Assembly: GCA_046292445.1 (NCBI GenBank) | Contig: JBKBQT010000008.1 | Coordinates: 1-64,000, forward strand | Length of the DNA: 64,000 nucleotides | Direction of reading: 5' to 3' | From: CALIZF01 sp046292445 | GTDB lineage: Bacteria > Pseudomonadota > Alphaproteobacteria > Rhodobacterales > Rhodobacteraceae | Shown here: one piece after another, positions 21,612 through 30,900 of the stretch | Numbering within the stretch: position 1 is the first letter of the stretch | Layout of the letters: the number at the start of each line of letters is the position of its first letter | Notes under the pieces: generated by a model | What the model was told of the DNA's origin: nothing | Database searches by the model: none | Seen by the model: only the letters and a program-made list of their open reading frames with translations | Position numbers and translations under genes: made by a program

Positions 21612-23266
21612 GCGCTGGCCTTCCCGGCCTCGGACGCGAGCTGCACGCCGGCGCGCTGGCGGTCCCATGTCGCCGCCGTCACGCCGCGTTCGCGCAGGTC
21701 GCGCTTCTTCACCTTCTCGGACGGGGTGCGGGGCAGGTCGTCCACCGCCTCGAAGAACCGCGGCACCATGAAGTAAGGCATCCGCGCATCGCACCAGGCG
21801 ACCAGCGCGGGAAAATCGGGGCTGCGCCCGGCGAGGGGTACGACGAAGGCCATCACCTCGTCCTCGCCCGCCGCCTCGTCGGCGCGAACGCCGACGACTG
21901 CGCATTCCGCGACATCCGGGTGCGCGCGCACGACCGCCTCGACCTCGAAGGAGCTGATGTTCTCGCCCCGCCGGCGCAGCGCGTCCTTCACGCGGTCGAC
22001 GAAGTAATACCACCCCGCCGCGTCTCGCCGAATCGCGTCGCCGGTGTGGAACCAGAGGTATTTCCAGGCCTCGACGGTCTTGTCCGGCATGCCGAAATAG
22101 CCGTCCGACATGATCCCGGGCACCTTGTTGCGCACCCAGAGCTCGCCCGCCGCCCCCTCGGGCACGTCCTCGCCCGTCTTGGGATCCACCAGCCGCACCT
22201 CGAACCACTGATCGACAAGGCAGCCCGAGGCACCATCGGGGCGCGGCGCGCCGGGCGGGGTCATGAACACGTTGGAGATCTCGGTCTGCCCGAACCCGTC
22301 CACGAACGCCACATCCCCGAACCGCGCGGTGAAGGCGCGGGCGAGGTCGGGGGCGAGCGGGGCGGCATAGATGCAGCGCAGGCGGTGCTCGCGGTCGGTC
22401 TCGGCCGTGGGCTGGGCGCAGATGAAGGCCATCGTCGCGCCCAGCAGGTTCGTCACCGTCGCCCCCGACCGCCGCGCCCGCCCGATGAAGTCCGAGGCCG
22501 AGAACCGGGGATAGAGAACGCAGGCCGCCCCCGCGATCAGGCAGGGATAGACAGTCAGGAACTGCGCATTGCCATGGATCAGCGGAAATCCGGTCATGTA
22601 GGTGTCGGCATCCGTCAGGCCGGTCAACTGCACGTCCTCTTCGGCGAAGAAGTGGAACTGCGAATGCGGCATCAGCACCGCCTTGGACGGCCCCGTGGTG
22701 CCAGAGGTGAACAGGATTGCCGCCGGGTCGGTGGGGCGCACCGGCACGCCCAGATCCCGTGCATCCTGTGCCACGAGGGCGGTGAAGGGCAGCACCCGCA
22801 TCCGCCGGAACGCGGGCACCGGACCATCGCCGAGGATCGCCACGGCCGCGATGCCCGGCAGGTCGTCCTCGATCTCGACCAGGCGGGCAGCGAGGTCCGG
22901 CGTCGTCACCACCAGTCGCACATCGGCCAGCCGAAGGGGATGGGCGAGGAACGCGCCCTTGTAGGCATCCGATATCGCCACCTCGACCGCGCCGAGACAC
23001 TGGAGGCCGAACCAGGTGAAGACGAATTCCGGGCAGTTCGGCAGGAACAGCGCCACCCGGTCGCCCTTGCCGATCCCCTGCGCCGCAAGACCGTTCGAAA
23101 GGCGAAAGGCCATTTCCGCGGTCTGTGCAAAGGTCCACCGCGGCCCGTCGTCGCCCCAGCGCAAATAGACCGCATCAGGGCGCGCCGCCGCCTGATGCCG
23201 CAGCACCGCGGGGAGCGTCCAGCCGTCGCGCGGAAAGCTGGGGGTGAAATGGGGGAAGGTCAGCAT
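21602..23266 (-). CDS. AMP-dependent acyl-CoA ligase
   Basis: The 554-residue enzyme belongs to the ANL superfamily: the ATP-binding P-loop ILFTSGTTGPSKAVLMPHSQ, the VDGFGQTEISN motif, WFHTGDAIRRDAAGWYYFVD with the hinge, RGENISSFEVE and the C-terminal lysine region RTPSEKVKKRDLRERG. It should activate a carboxylic acid with ATP and CoA, the entry step of the pathway. The acid is unknown; a binding-pocket prediction is not possible by eye. It is the second gene of the operon, 25 bp after the dehalogenase-like hydrolase. Confidence 0.92.
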   Translation of the reverse strand: MLTFPHFTPSFPRDGWTLPAVLRHQAAARPDAVYLRWGDDGPRWTFAQTAEMAFRLSNGLAAQGIGKGDRVALFLPNCPEFVFTWFGLQCLGAVEVAISDAYKGAFLAHPLRLADVRLVVTTPDLAARLVEIEDDLPGIAAVAILGDGPVPAFRRMRVLPFTALVAQDARDLGVPVRPTDPAAILFTSGTTGPSKAVLMPHSQFHFFAEEDVQLTGLTDADTYMTGFPLIHGNAQFLTVYPCLIAGAACVLYPRFSASDFIGRARRSGATVTNLLGATMAFICAQPTAETDREHRLRCIYAAPLAPDLARAFTARFGDVAFVDGFGQTEISNVFMTPPGAPRPDGASGCLVDQWFEVRLVDPKTGEDVPEGAAGELWVRNKVPGIMSDGYFGMPDKTVEAWKYLWFHTGDAIRRDAAGWYYFVDRVKDALRRRGENISSFEVEAVVRAHPDVAECAVVGVRADEAAGEDEVMAFVVPLAGRSPDFPALVAWCDARMPYFMVPRFFEAVDDLPRTPSEKVKKRDLRERGVTAATWDRQRAGVQLASEAGKASACA

Positions 23267-23291
23267 CGCGTGGCTTTCGTGCCGGGCATCG

Positions 23292-24173
23292 TCAGGCCGC
23301 CCGGAAATGGTCGATCAGCGCGGCCGCCGTTTCCGCCGGCGCCTGCTCGGGAAACCAGTGCCCGCCCGGCGCGGTCGCAGTGCGCAGCACGCGGGCACGC
23401 GGGCGCCACAGCGCCTCGATGTCGAACAGGGTCTGCATGATCCCGTCGCCCCCCCAGAGCGCGAGCACCGGCATGTCGAGCACCCGCCCGAGGTCGGCCC
23501 GGTCATGCTCGAGATCGATCGAGGCGCCGGCGCGATAGTCCGAACACCAGGCATGGATCGCCTCGGGCGCGCGCCAGCAGCGCCGGTATTCGGTCAGCAG
23601 GGCCGGGTCGAAATCGGCCAGTCCGATGCCGCCGACCGAGGCGAGACAGGATTCGTAGAAGAAATCGGGATCGGCGCCGATCAGCCTTTCGGGCAGGGGG
23701 GCCTTCTGGGGCAGGAAATACCACTGCCAGTAGGTCTGTGCGAGGCGCTTGGTGACATTGGCATACATCTCCCATGTCGGCACGATGTCGAGCACGGCCA
23801 GGCTTGTCGCCCGGTCCGGCCAGTCGAGCGCGAGCCGGTGCGCCGTGCGCGCGCCGCGGTCATGGCCGGCGACGTGGAACCGCTCGTGCCCGAGCGCTGC
23901 CATCAGCCGCACCTGGTCCGCGGCCATGGCGCGGAAGGAATAGGTCGCATGATCGTGCGCGGCGGGCGGCTTGTCGCTGTCGCCGTAGCCGCGCAGGTCG
24001 GCGCAGACGACGGTGAAGCCCGCCGCGACCAGCCGCGGCGCCACATGCGCCCATTCGGCGAGGTTCTGCGGATAGCCATGAAGCAGCAGGACGGCCGGCC
24101 CGTCGCCGCCCTCGACGCAGGCGATCGACACCTCGCCGGTATCGACGCGCCGCCGCACGAAGCCCTCGAACAT
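23292..24173 (-). CDS. Fluoroacetate dehalogenase-like alpha/beta hydrolase
   Basis: From ATG 24173 this is a 293-residue alpha/beta hydrolase closely resembling haloacetate/fluoroacetate dehalogenases: HGYPQN oxyanion segment, nucleophile D105 with R106 and R109 in GHDRGART, acid D129 (DIVPT), W151, Y213 in SDYRAG, and catalytic H272 (GGHWFPEQ). The one difference I see in the halide pocket is Q150 (YWQWYFL) where fluoroacetate dehalogenase has His before the Trp. It is the first gene of the operon. It may dehalogenate a small acid or hydrolyse an ester or epoxide; the start was set by the family N-terminus. Confidence 0.8.
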   Translation of the reverse strand: MFEGFVRRRVDTGEVSIACVEGGDGPAVLLLHGYPQNLAEWAHVAPRLVAAGFTVVCADLRGYGDSDKPPAAHDHATYSFRAMAADQVRLMAALGHERFHVAGHDRGARTAHRLALDWPDRATSLAVLDIVPTWEMYANVTKRLAQTYWQWYFLPQKAPLPERLIGADPDFFYESCLASVGGIGLADFDPALLTEYRRCWRAPEAIHAWCSDYRAGASIDLEHDRADLGRVLDMPVLALWGGDGIMQTLFDIEALWRPRARVLRTATAPGGHWFPEQAPAETAAALIDHFRAA

Positions 24174-24321
24174 CGCCGCCGCCCTCCCCCGCGCCGGTTC
24201 CGGACCCGGCGGTTTCACTTGACATGCGCATTCTAACAGCAGAAAGATTTTCTTGACAACCGGCAATGCGCGCCGGGCACAAGGCCAGATCACACGGCCA
24301 GATCACACGCGGGGAGGGCGG
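24174..24321. promoter_or_regulatory. Divergent promoter region with candidate IclR operator
   Basis: This 148-bp region separates the minus-strand degradation operon from the plus-strand EthD/TRAP operon. It contains TTCTAACAGCAGAA at 24231-24244, related to the near-palindrome at 13286-13299. Two TTGACA hexamers are present at 24219-24224 and 24253-24258, but the -10 boxes 17 bp downstream are poor. The operator candidate lies between them, well placed to control transcription. Confidence 0.5.
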
Positions 24322-24993
24322 ATGATCACCCGGATCGGTGTAGCGCCGCGGCGCCAGGGGCTTGATATCGCAGCGTTCCAGGCCCATTGGGCCGGCAACC
24401 ATGCGGCCGTGGTGTCGCGGATGGCCAGCGTCACGCGCTATTGGCAGAACCATGCTCTGCTGGACGGCGGCGAGCCGGTCTTGCCTTGGCCGGGCTTCGA
24501 TGCCTGTTCCGATCTCGATTTCCCCGATCTCGCCACGATGCAGGCGGCTTTTGCAAGCCCCGCTTATCTGGGCGCGGTGAAGGCCGACGAGGCCCATCTC
24601 GTGGACAAGGCGCAGGGCGGGCTGATGCTGACGCGGCGCATCGTCCTGCGGGGCGATGCCGGGCCGGCCGGGGTCCGGCTATGGCGGTTCATGCGCGCGG
24701 CCCCCGGGGTTTCCGCGACAGTGCTGCACGCCGCGCTGCGCGCTGCGCCGCCCGTCGAGGCAGCCCGCGCGCAGGAGCGGTTCGAGCCGCTGGACATGGC
24801 CGAGACCGGCGTTGCGCCGATCTTCGACGCCGCCGAGACCTTCTGGTTCGACGATGCCGGTGCGGCGGTCGACGCGCTCCGCTCGGCGCCGATGCGCGAG
24901 CGGGCCGCGGCGATGGCCGGACTGATCCGCGGGACCGAGCATCTGCTGGCCCGCGTGCATGTGGTGCCGGTCGAAGGCGGCGGGCCGGGCTGA
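24322..24993 (+). CDS. EthD-domain protein, two ferredoxin-like domains
   Basis: The 223-residue protein begins at ATG 24322 after GGGGAGGGCGG. Its N-terminal part, MITRIGVAPRRQGLDIAAFQ then HWAGNHAAVVSRMASVTRYW, is the EthD dimeric alpha/beta-barrel pattern. A second, weaker copy follows from about residue 110 (VRLWRFMRAAPGVSATVLHA). EthD proteins are needed for degradation of ethers and other xenobiotics, but their biochemical role is not settled. It is the first gene of the divergent operon and lies directly upstream of a TRAP transporter, so it probably belongs to the same pathway. Confidence 0.75.
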   Translation: MITRIGVAPRRQGLDIAAFQAHWAGNHAAVVSRMASVTRYWQNHALLDGGEPVLPWPGFDACSDLDFPDLATMQAAFASPAYLGAVKADEAHLVDKAQGGLMLTRRIVLRGDAGPAGVRLWRFMRAAPGVSATVLHAALRAAPPVEAARAQERFEPLDMAETGVAPIFDAAETFWFDDAGAAVDALRSAPMRERAAAMAGLIRGTEHLLARVHVVPVEGGGPG

Positions 24994-25021
24994 CGACACT
25001 GACCACCAAGGGAGGAACAGG

Positions 25022-26032
25022 ATGAACCGGATACGAGCGGGCGGTATAGCCCTTGTTACCGCGGCGCTGCTGGCGATGCCGGCTGCGGCGCAGCAGCATT
25101 CATGGCGCGTGCAGGGCTTTCTGCCCGACAGCTTCGACATCAACACACGGTTTCGCGAATTCGCGGCGGATCTGAAGGAAAAATCGGGCAATGCGATCGA
25201 GATCGACTTCGTGCCCGTGGGTGCGGTGGTCGGGCCGACCGAGACGCTGGACGCGATGGCGACCGGCGTGCTGACGGGCCACTTCACCGGCGCATCCTAT
25301 TTCGCCGCCAAGGATGCGGCCTTCGCCGTGATCGGCGACACGATGGGCGCCTACAACAGTTCCGAGGATCAGGCCCGCTGGTGGTCCGAGGGCGGGGGCG
25401 AGGCGCTCATGCGCGAGCTTTACGCCCAGCACGGCGCCCATGTGATCGGCGTGTTCGTCTCGCCGGCCGAGGTGCTCGTCTCGACAAGGCCGCTCAACAG
25501 CATCGACGACTTCAAGGGCCTGCGCATCCGCTCGGTTCAGGGCACGGTATCGGATCTTTTCGGCAAACTCGGCGCGGGCGTCGTCGTTCTGCCGGGGACC
25601 GAGGTGTTCAACGCCCTCCAGACCAATGTCGTCGATGCGGCGGACTGGGCCTGGTATGCGCTGAACGAGGCGACGGGGCTCTACAACGTCGCCAAGTATT
25701 CCATCGATGCCGGCCATTCGATGGGCATCATGGAATTCTCGGTCAGTCAGGATGCGTGGAACCGGCTGACGGCCGATCAGCAGGCACTGGTGACGCAGGA
25801 ATGGGACGCGTTCTCGACCCAGCTCTTCGCCGATTTCCAGGCCGGCGAGGCGGCCGCACGCGACCGCATCATCGCGGCGGGGACCGAGGTCATCACCTGG
25901 CCGCCCGAAGAGCGCGCGCGCCTGCGCGCGGTGACCTACGAGGTCTGGGCCGAGGTTGCCAAGCGCAGCCCGATGGCCGCACGGATGGTCGAAAGCCACC
26001 GGGCCTTCATCAAGTCGCTCTACGGCGGCTGA
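25022..26032 (+). CDS. TRAP transporter substrate-binding protein (DctP family)
   Basis: The 336-residue protein has a signal peptide (GIALVTAALLAMPAAAQQ) and the DctP fold: a central LKGLRIRSVQGTVSDLF-type segment (starting DDFKGLRIRS) with the Arg that usually salt-bridges a carboxylate, then GTEVFNALQTNVVDAADWAW. It should bind an organic acid in the periplasm and hand it to the DctQM membrane unit that follows. A hairpin separates it from dctQ, fitting higher expression of the binding protein. The substrate is presumably the carboxylic acid degraded by the adjacent CoA pathway. Confidence 0.92.
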   Translation: MNRIRAGGIALVTAALLAMPAAAQQHSWRVQGFLPDSFDINTRFREFAADLKEKSGNAIEIDFVPVGAVVGPTETLDAMATGVLTGHFTGASYFAAKDAAFAVIGDTMGAYNSSEDQARWWSEGGGEALMRELYAQHGAHVIGVFVSPAEVLVSTRPLNSIDDFKGLRIRSVQGTVSDLFGKLGAGVVVLPGTEVFNALQTNVVDAADWAWYALNEATGLYNVAKYSIDAGHSMGIMEFSVSQDAWNRLTADQQALVTQEWDAFSTQLFADFQAGEAAARDRIIAAGTEVITWPPEERARLRAVTYEVWAEVAKRSPMAARMVESHRAFIKSLYGG

Positions 26033-26040
26033 ACGGCCGG

Positions 26041-26066
26041 GCCCCGGCCGGATCGCCGGCCGGGGC
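26041..26066 (+). promoter_or_regulatory. Intercistronic GC-rich hairpin between dctP and dctQ
   Basis: GCCCCGGCCGG at 26041-26051 and CCGGCCGGGGC at 26056-26066 form a perfect 11-bp stem with a 4-nt ATCG loop. No U tract follows. It is the kind of hairpin that stabilises the upstream binding-protein mRNA or partly stops transcription. Confidence 0.7.
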
Positions 26067-26098
26067 AAGCCCGACGCACCCCAAACAACAGGCATCGC

Positions 26099-26626
26099 AT
26101 GACCTTCGTCGACCGACTGAGCGAGGCGATCGGCCGCGCGCTCGCCTGGGTGCTGCTGGCTGTCGCGCTGCTGTCCTGGATGGAGGTTCTGCTGCGCTAT
26201 GTCTTTCGCGCGCCGACCGTCTGGGCGCCCGAGATCATCCAGGCCATGACGGCGACGGTGTTCCTCTTTGCCGGATCGGTCGCGATGTCGCGCAACATGC
26301 ATATCCGCATCACGCCCCTGCATGATGCCCTGCCGCGCGGGATGCAGCGGGTGATTGCGGCGCTCTGCCTTGCCTGTGCGCTGGTGTTCCTCGGCGGGCT
26401 GACCTGGGGGGCCTGGAACCAGTTCGCCGGTTCGGTCTGGCGCTTTGCCGGCGACCGCTGGATGCCGGAGATGACCGGGCGCGCGTGGAACGTCCCGCTG
26501 CCCCCGCTGACGCGGGGGCTTCTCGTGCTCGGCTGCGTGCTGCTGATGGCCCAGGCCTGCGTCACCTACGGACGCCAGATCCTCGGCCTTGCAGCGCGAC
26601 CGGCAGCGGAGGCGGACAGGGCATGA
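26099..26626 (+). CDS. TRAP transporter small membrane subunit (DctQ)
   Basis: This 175-residue protein has about four hydrophobic segments and the DctQ-type WMEVLLRYVFRAPTVWAPEI segment near residues 28-47, followed by the cytoplasmic RNMHIRI patch. It forms the membrane complex with DctM and assists sodium-coupled import of the substrate delivered by DctP. Its TGA overlaps the dctM ATG by four bases. Confidence 0.9.
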   Translation: MTFVDRLSEAIGRALAWVLLAVALLSWMEVLLRYVFRAPTVWAPEIIQAMTATVFLFAGSVAMSRNMHIRITPLHDALPRGMQRVIAALCLACALVFLGGLTWGAWNQFAGSVWRFAGDRWMPEMTGRAWNVPLPPLTRGLLVLGCVLLMAQACVTYGRQILGLAARPAAEADRA

Positions 26627-27933
26627 CGATCGAGATCGTCTCGCTGCTGATCCTCGGCGGCCTCGTGGGGCTTTTGTCGGTGGGCGTGCCCTTCGCCTTC
26701 ACCGCCGGCGCCATCGCCGTCACCGTCGCCTGGACAAGCTTCGGCCCCCGGTCGATGTTCATCATCTCGTCGCGGACGTTCGAGCTTGTGACCGACTACA
26801 CGCTCGTCGCGATTCCGATGTATGTGCTGATGGCCTCGCTGATCGAGCGGTCGGGGATCGCGCGGGATCTCTATTCCGCGCTCAACCGGGTGTTCGGGCC
26901 GTTCCGCGGCGGCGTGCTCATCGCGACGCTGGTGATCGCCTTTATCCTCGGGGCCACGACCGGCATCGTCGGGGGCGAGGTGGTCCTGCTCGGCCTTGTG
27001 GCGCTGCCGCAGATGATGCGGCTGGGCTATTCCAACAAGCTGACGCTGGGCGCGATCACGGCGGGCGGGTCGCTCGGCACGATGGTGCCGCCGTCGATCG
27101 TCCTGATCCTTTACGGGATCACCGCCGGCGTCTCGATTTCCGATCTGTTCATGGCGACGCTGACGCCGGCGCTGCTGCTGGTCAGTCTTTATGTCGGCTA
27201 TGTCCTGATCCGCGTCTGGCGCGATCCGTCGCTGGCCCCGCCGATGGACCCCGGCGCGATGGGCGTGCGGGCGACGCCCTTGCAGGCGCTGCGCAACGTG
27301 GGCTTTCCGGTGTTCATCGTGCTGTGCGTGCTGGGCTCGATCTACGCCGGCCTCGCCTCGATCACCGAAAGCGCCGCCTTCGGCGTGCTCGGGGTGCTGG
27401 TCGCGGTGATGCTGCGGGGCGAGTTGTCGGCGGCGATGCTGCGCGGGGCGCTGCGCCACACGCTTGTCACCTGCGGGGTGGTGCTGTGGCTGATCTTCGG
27501 CACGAATGCCCTGATCGGGGTCTACAACGCCATCGGCGGGATCCGCTTCGCCCAGGGACTGATCTCGGGCGTGGCGGCCGATCCGGCGATGCTGCTGGCG
27601 ATCACGATCATCGTGTTCCTGATCCTCGGGTTCTTCGTGGACTGGATCGGCATCCTGTTCCTGACGACGCCGATCTTCCTGCCGCTCATCCGCAATGCGG
27701 GCTTCGATCCCGTGTGGTTCGGGGTGATCTTCAACATGACGGTGCAGATCGCCTATCTCACCCCGCCCTTCGCCCCATCCGCCTTCTTCCTCAAGAGCGT
27801 GGCGCCCCCGTCGGTCACGCTGACCGACATCTACCGGTCGTCGCTGCCCTTCGTCGGGCTCCAGATCGTCGCGCTCGGGCTGGTGATCGCCTTTCCGCAG
27901 ATCGCCCTGTGGCTGCCGCAGGCGCTGCGCTGA
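26623..27933 (+). CDS. TRAP transporter large membrane subunit (DctM)
   Basis: The 436-residue protein is an ion-transporter-superfamily DctM subunit with about 12 membrane segments. Visible motifs are IPMYVLMASLIERSGIARDL, GATTGIVGGEVVLLGLVALP, GGSLGTMVPPSIVLILYG and, near the end, DWIGILFLTTPIFLPLI and TPPFAPSAFFLKS. It is the sodium-dependent translocation channel. ATG 26623 was chosen for its overlap with dctQ. It ends 15 bp before the convergent RTX-protein gene. Confidence 0.92.
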   Translation: MTIEIVSLLILGGLVGLLSVGVPFAFTAGAIAVTVAWTSFGPRSMFIISSRTFELVTDYTLVAIPMYVLMASLIERSGIARDLYSALNRVFGPFRGGVLIATLVIAFILGATTGIVGGEVVLLGLVALPQMMRLGYSNKLTLGAITAGGSLGTMVPPSIVLILYGITAGVSISDLFMATLTPALLLVSLYVGYVLIRVWRDPSLAPPMDPGAMGVRATPLQALRNVGFPVFIVLCVLGSIYAGLASITESAAFGVLGVLVAVMLRGELSAAMLRGALRHTLVTCGVVLWLIFGTNALIGVYNAIGGIRFAQGLISGVAADPAMLLAITIIVFLILGFFVDWIGILFLTTPIFLPLIRNAGFDPVWFGVIFNMTVQIAYLTPPFAPSAFFLKSVAPPSVTLTDIYRSSLPFVGLQIVALGLVIAFPQIALWLPQALR

Positions 27934-27948
27934 AGGCGGGCGCCCGCG

Positions 27949-30900
27949 TCAGGCGATGTCGATGCTCGACGCCAGCAGCGTCAGATCGTCGAAGTTCTGG
28001 AGCACCAGCCGGTCGCCCGCGCCGAAGTCGAGCACGGTGTTGCCGAAGCGGTTGACGGAAGCGAAGCTGTCGATGACCGCCTGCCCGCTCGCCGCGCCGC
28101 CCAGCAGGTTCACCCCCAGCGCCAGCCTGTCGCCGCCGGCCGCATCGAAGTCGCGCACCGTCGCGCCCTCGTGCCCGCGCCGGAACACGAAGCTGTCGGC
28201 CCCCGCGCCGCCGATCATGACATCATCGCCCGCGCCGCCGACGATCGTATCGTTCCCGGCATTGCCCCGCAGCACATCGTTGCCATCGCCCCCGCGCAGG
28301 ATGTCGCGGCCGCGGCCGCCCGACAGCGCGTCGTCGCCCTCGGCCCCGTCGAGCGTATCGCGCCCGCCGCCGCCGTTGAGCGTATCGTTGCCCGTTCCGC
28401 CGAGCAGCAGGTCGTTGCCGCCTTCACCGTTCAGCAGGTCGTCGCCATCGCCCCCGTCGAGCGTATCCTGCCCGGCGCCGCCGCGCAGCGTATCGTTGCC
28501 GCGTTCGCCCGAAAGCTGATCGTTGCCGCCCCCGCCGACCAGCAGATCGTCGCCGATCCCGCCGAACAGCGCATCGTCGCCGCCCAAACCGCGGAGCGTG
28601 TCGTTTCCGCCGCGGCCGGAAAGCGTGTCGTTGCCGCCCGTCCCTTCCAGGACATCCCTGCCTGACCCCCCCGAGGCTTCGATGCCGATCGTCCGGTCAA
28701 CGAGGATGGACCGGGTCGTAGTCGCGCTGGCATTCCCGGCAGCGTCGGTCGCGGTCACACCGAGCGTGCGCGGGCCGTTCGCGGGGATGTCGCCCGGCGC
28801 GAAGGCGACCGACCAGTTGCCGCCCGGGCCCGCGGTCACCGCGCGCAGCGTGCCGGCGAAATCGACCAGAACGGCCGCGCCGCCCTCGGCGCTGCCCGAA
28901 ACGGTGATGCCGGCGGCCTGTTCGGCCGCATCGATGACGTTGTCGCCGGCGACCGCGTTGATGACCGGTGCGGCGGGCGGCGTCGTGTCCACGGTGATCG
29001 CGCGCGTCGCGGCCGGGCTGCTGTTTCCGGCTGCGTCGGTCGCCATCGCCGAGACGGACGAAGGGCCGTCGGGCGGCACGGCGCCGGCGCCGAAGCTTGC
29101 GGTCCAGTCCCCGGCGGCACCCGCGATGACCGTCCGGCTGGCGCTGCCGAGGCCGACCGTGACCGTTGCGCCGGCCTCGGCCGTTCCGTTGACCGTCACG
29201 CCCGCGGCGCGTTCGGCCGCGTTGATGATGTTGTCGCCTGCAACGGGATCGATCACGGGCGCGGCGGGCGGGGTGGTGTCGATCGACACGGCCCGCTCGA
29301 CCGGGGCGCTGACCCCGCCCGAGGCATTGGTGGCCACTGCCGTGATGGTGGCGGCGCCGCCGGCAGGAAGTTCGGGCGCGGCGAACGTCGCCGCCCAGTT
29401 GCCTGCGCCGTCGGCCGTCGCCGTGCGCGTGACGCCGGCGATGGTCACCGCGACCGACACGCCCGCCTCGGCCGTCCCGCCCACGGTGACGCCCGCGGCC
29501 CGCTCGGCGGCGTTGATCACATCGTCGCCCGCGACCGTATCGATCACCGGGGCGGCCGGTTCGAGGATGCGCAAAAGGCGGAAATTGCCCGGAGATGAGC
29601 CAAGGGCCCCTTCGTTGATGTCGGCCACGCGCCGAGTTCCGGCGGCGGTGCCGTCGGTGATCCAGAGCTCGCGCCCCTCGCTGGCGCTCGTCGCCGAGAA
29701 CAGCGCACGGCCGTCCGGGAGCCTGAAGAAGCCGCCCGGACTGCTGCTCCCGCTGCCGGGACTGATGTCGGCGATCAACCGTGTGCCGGCGGTCGTCCCG
29801 TCCGTCACCCACAATTCGTATCCGAGCGCCCCGTCGTTCGCGTCAAAGAGCACGAGGCCATTCGTCAGCGGCGTGAATAACCCGGGGAGAGACGAACCGC
29901 CACCGGGGTTTATGTCGCGCAAAAGCTGCGTTCCCGCAGTTGTCCCGTCGGTGACCCACAACTCGATCCCGTTCACGCCATCGTTGGCCCGGAACAGCGC
30001 CCGGCCGTTTCCGATGACGGTCAGATAGGCCGGGGAGCTGCCGCCCGCCCCCGGGTTGATATCGCGTACGAGCCGGGTTCCGCCGAGCGTTCCGTCGGTC
30101 ACCCAGAGCTCGCGTCCGTTGATCCCGTCATCAGCGCTGAAGAGGGCGCGTCCATCCCCGAGATCGGTGAAGGATATGGGGTTCGAACTGGCCGCACCGG
30201 CTGCGATATTGCGCACCAGCGTCGTGCCGGCCGTCGTTCCGTCGGACACCCAGAGTTCGCGCCCGTTGATGCTGTCGGTCGCGCAGAAAACCGTTACCCC
30301 CGGCGCGAGCTCGGTCATGTTGGAGGGCCCGCTGTCTCCACTCGGGTTGATGTCGCGCACAAGGCGGGTACCGATCGTGGTCCCGTCGGTGATCCAGAGC
30401 TCGAATCCCGTTATCCCGTCTGTTGCACGGAACAGGAACCGTCCGTCCGACTGTTTGCTGAACTCGTAAGGATACGACGAGAAGGGGCCGGGGTTGATCT
30501 CGCGGACGAGGAACGTTCCAGCAGCAGTCCCGTCGGTCGACCAGAGCTCGCGCCCGGACGCGTTGGAAAAAGCGGTAAAGAGGACGCGGCCGTCCCCGGT
30601 GCTGGTGAGGCTCTCGATATTGCTCCCGTTCGCGCCGGGGTTGATATCGGCGAGCAGCTGAGTGCCTGCGAAGGATCCGTCGGTTACCCAGAGTTCGCGC
30701 CCGACCGTTCCGTTGTCTGCAGCGAATACGACGCGCGTGTCATCAAGTTGGACGAAGCTGTCCGGACCGCTGCTTGTCGCCGACGGGTTGATCGCGCGCA
30801 CGAGCTGCGTGCCGGCCTCGGTTCCGTCCGTGATCCAGAGTTCCCGCCCGACACTGTCGTCGAAGGCCGTGAACAGAACCCGCCCGTCTGCCGGCGGCGC

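Noticed and set aside
20832..23138. A 768-residue open frame covering enoyl-CoA hydratase and antisense-frame parts of the ligase gene
   Set aside because: Only the last 259 residues match a family; the rest is Arg/Gly-rich frame-shifted ligase sequence, as expected from high GC content.
24253..24281. TTGACA followed by GGCACA as a full promoter for the EthD/TRAP operon
   Set aside because: The -10 hexamer is poor; I kept only the region as regulatory, not a precise promoter.
28171..28665. Regular repeats that could look like a CRISPR array
   Set aside because: They are degenerate RTX nonapeptide codons in a large coding frame, with no constant-length unique spacers.
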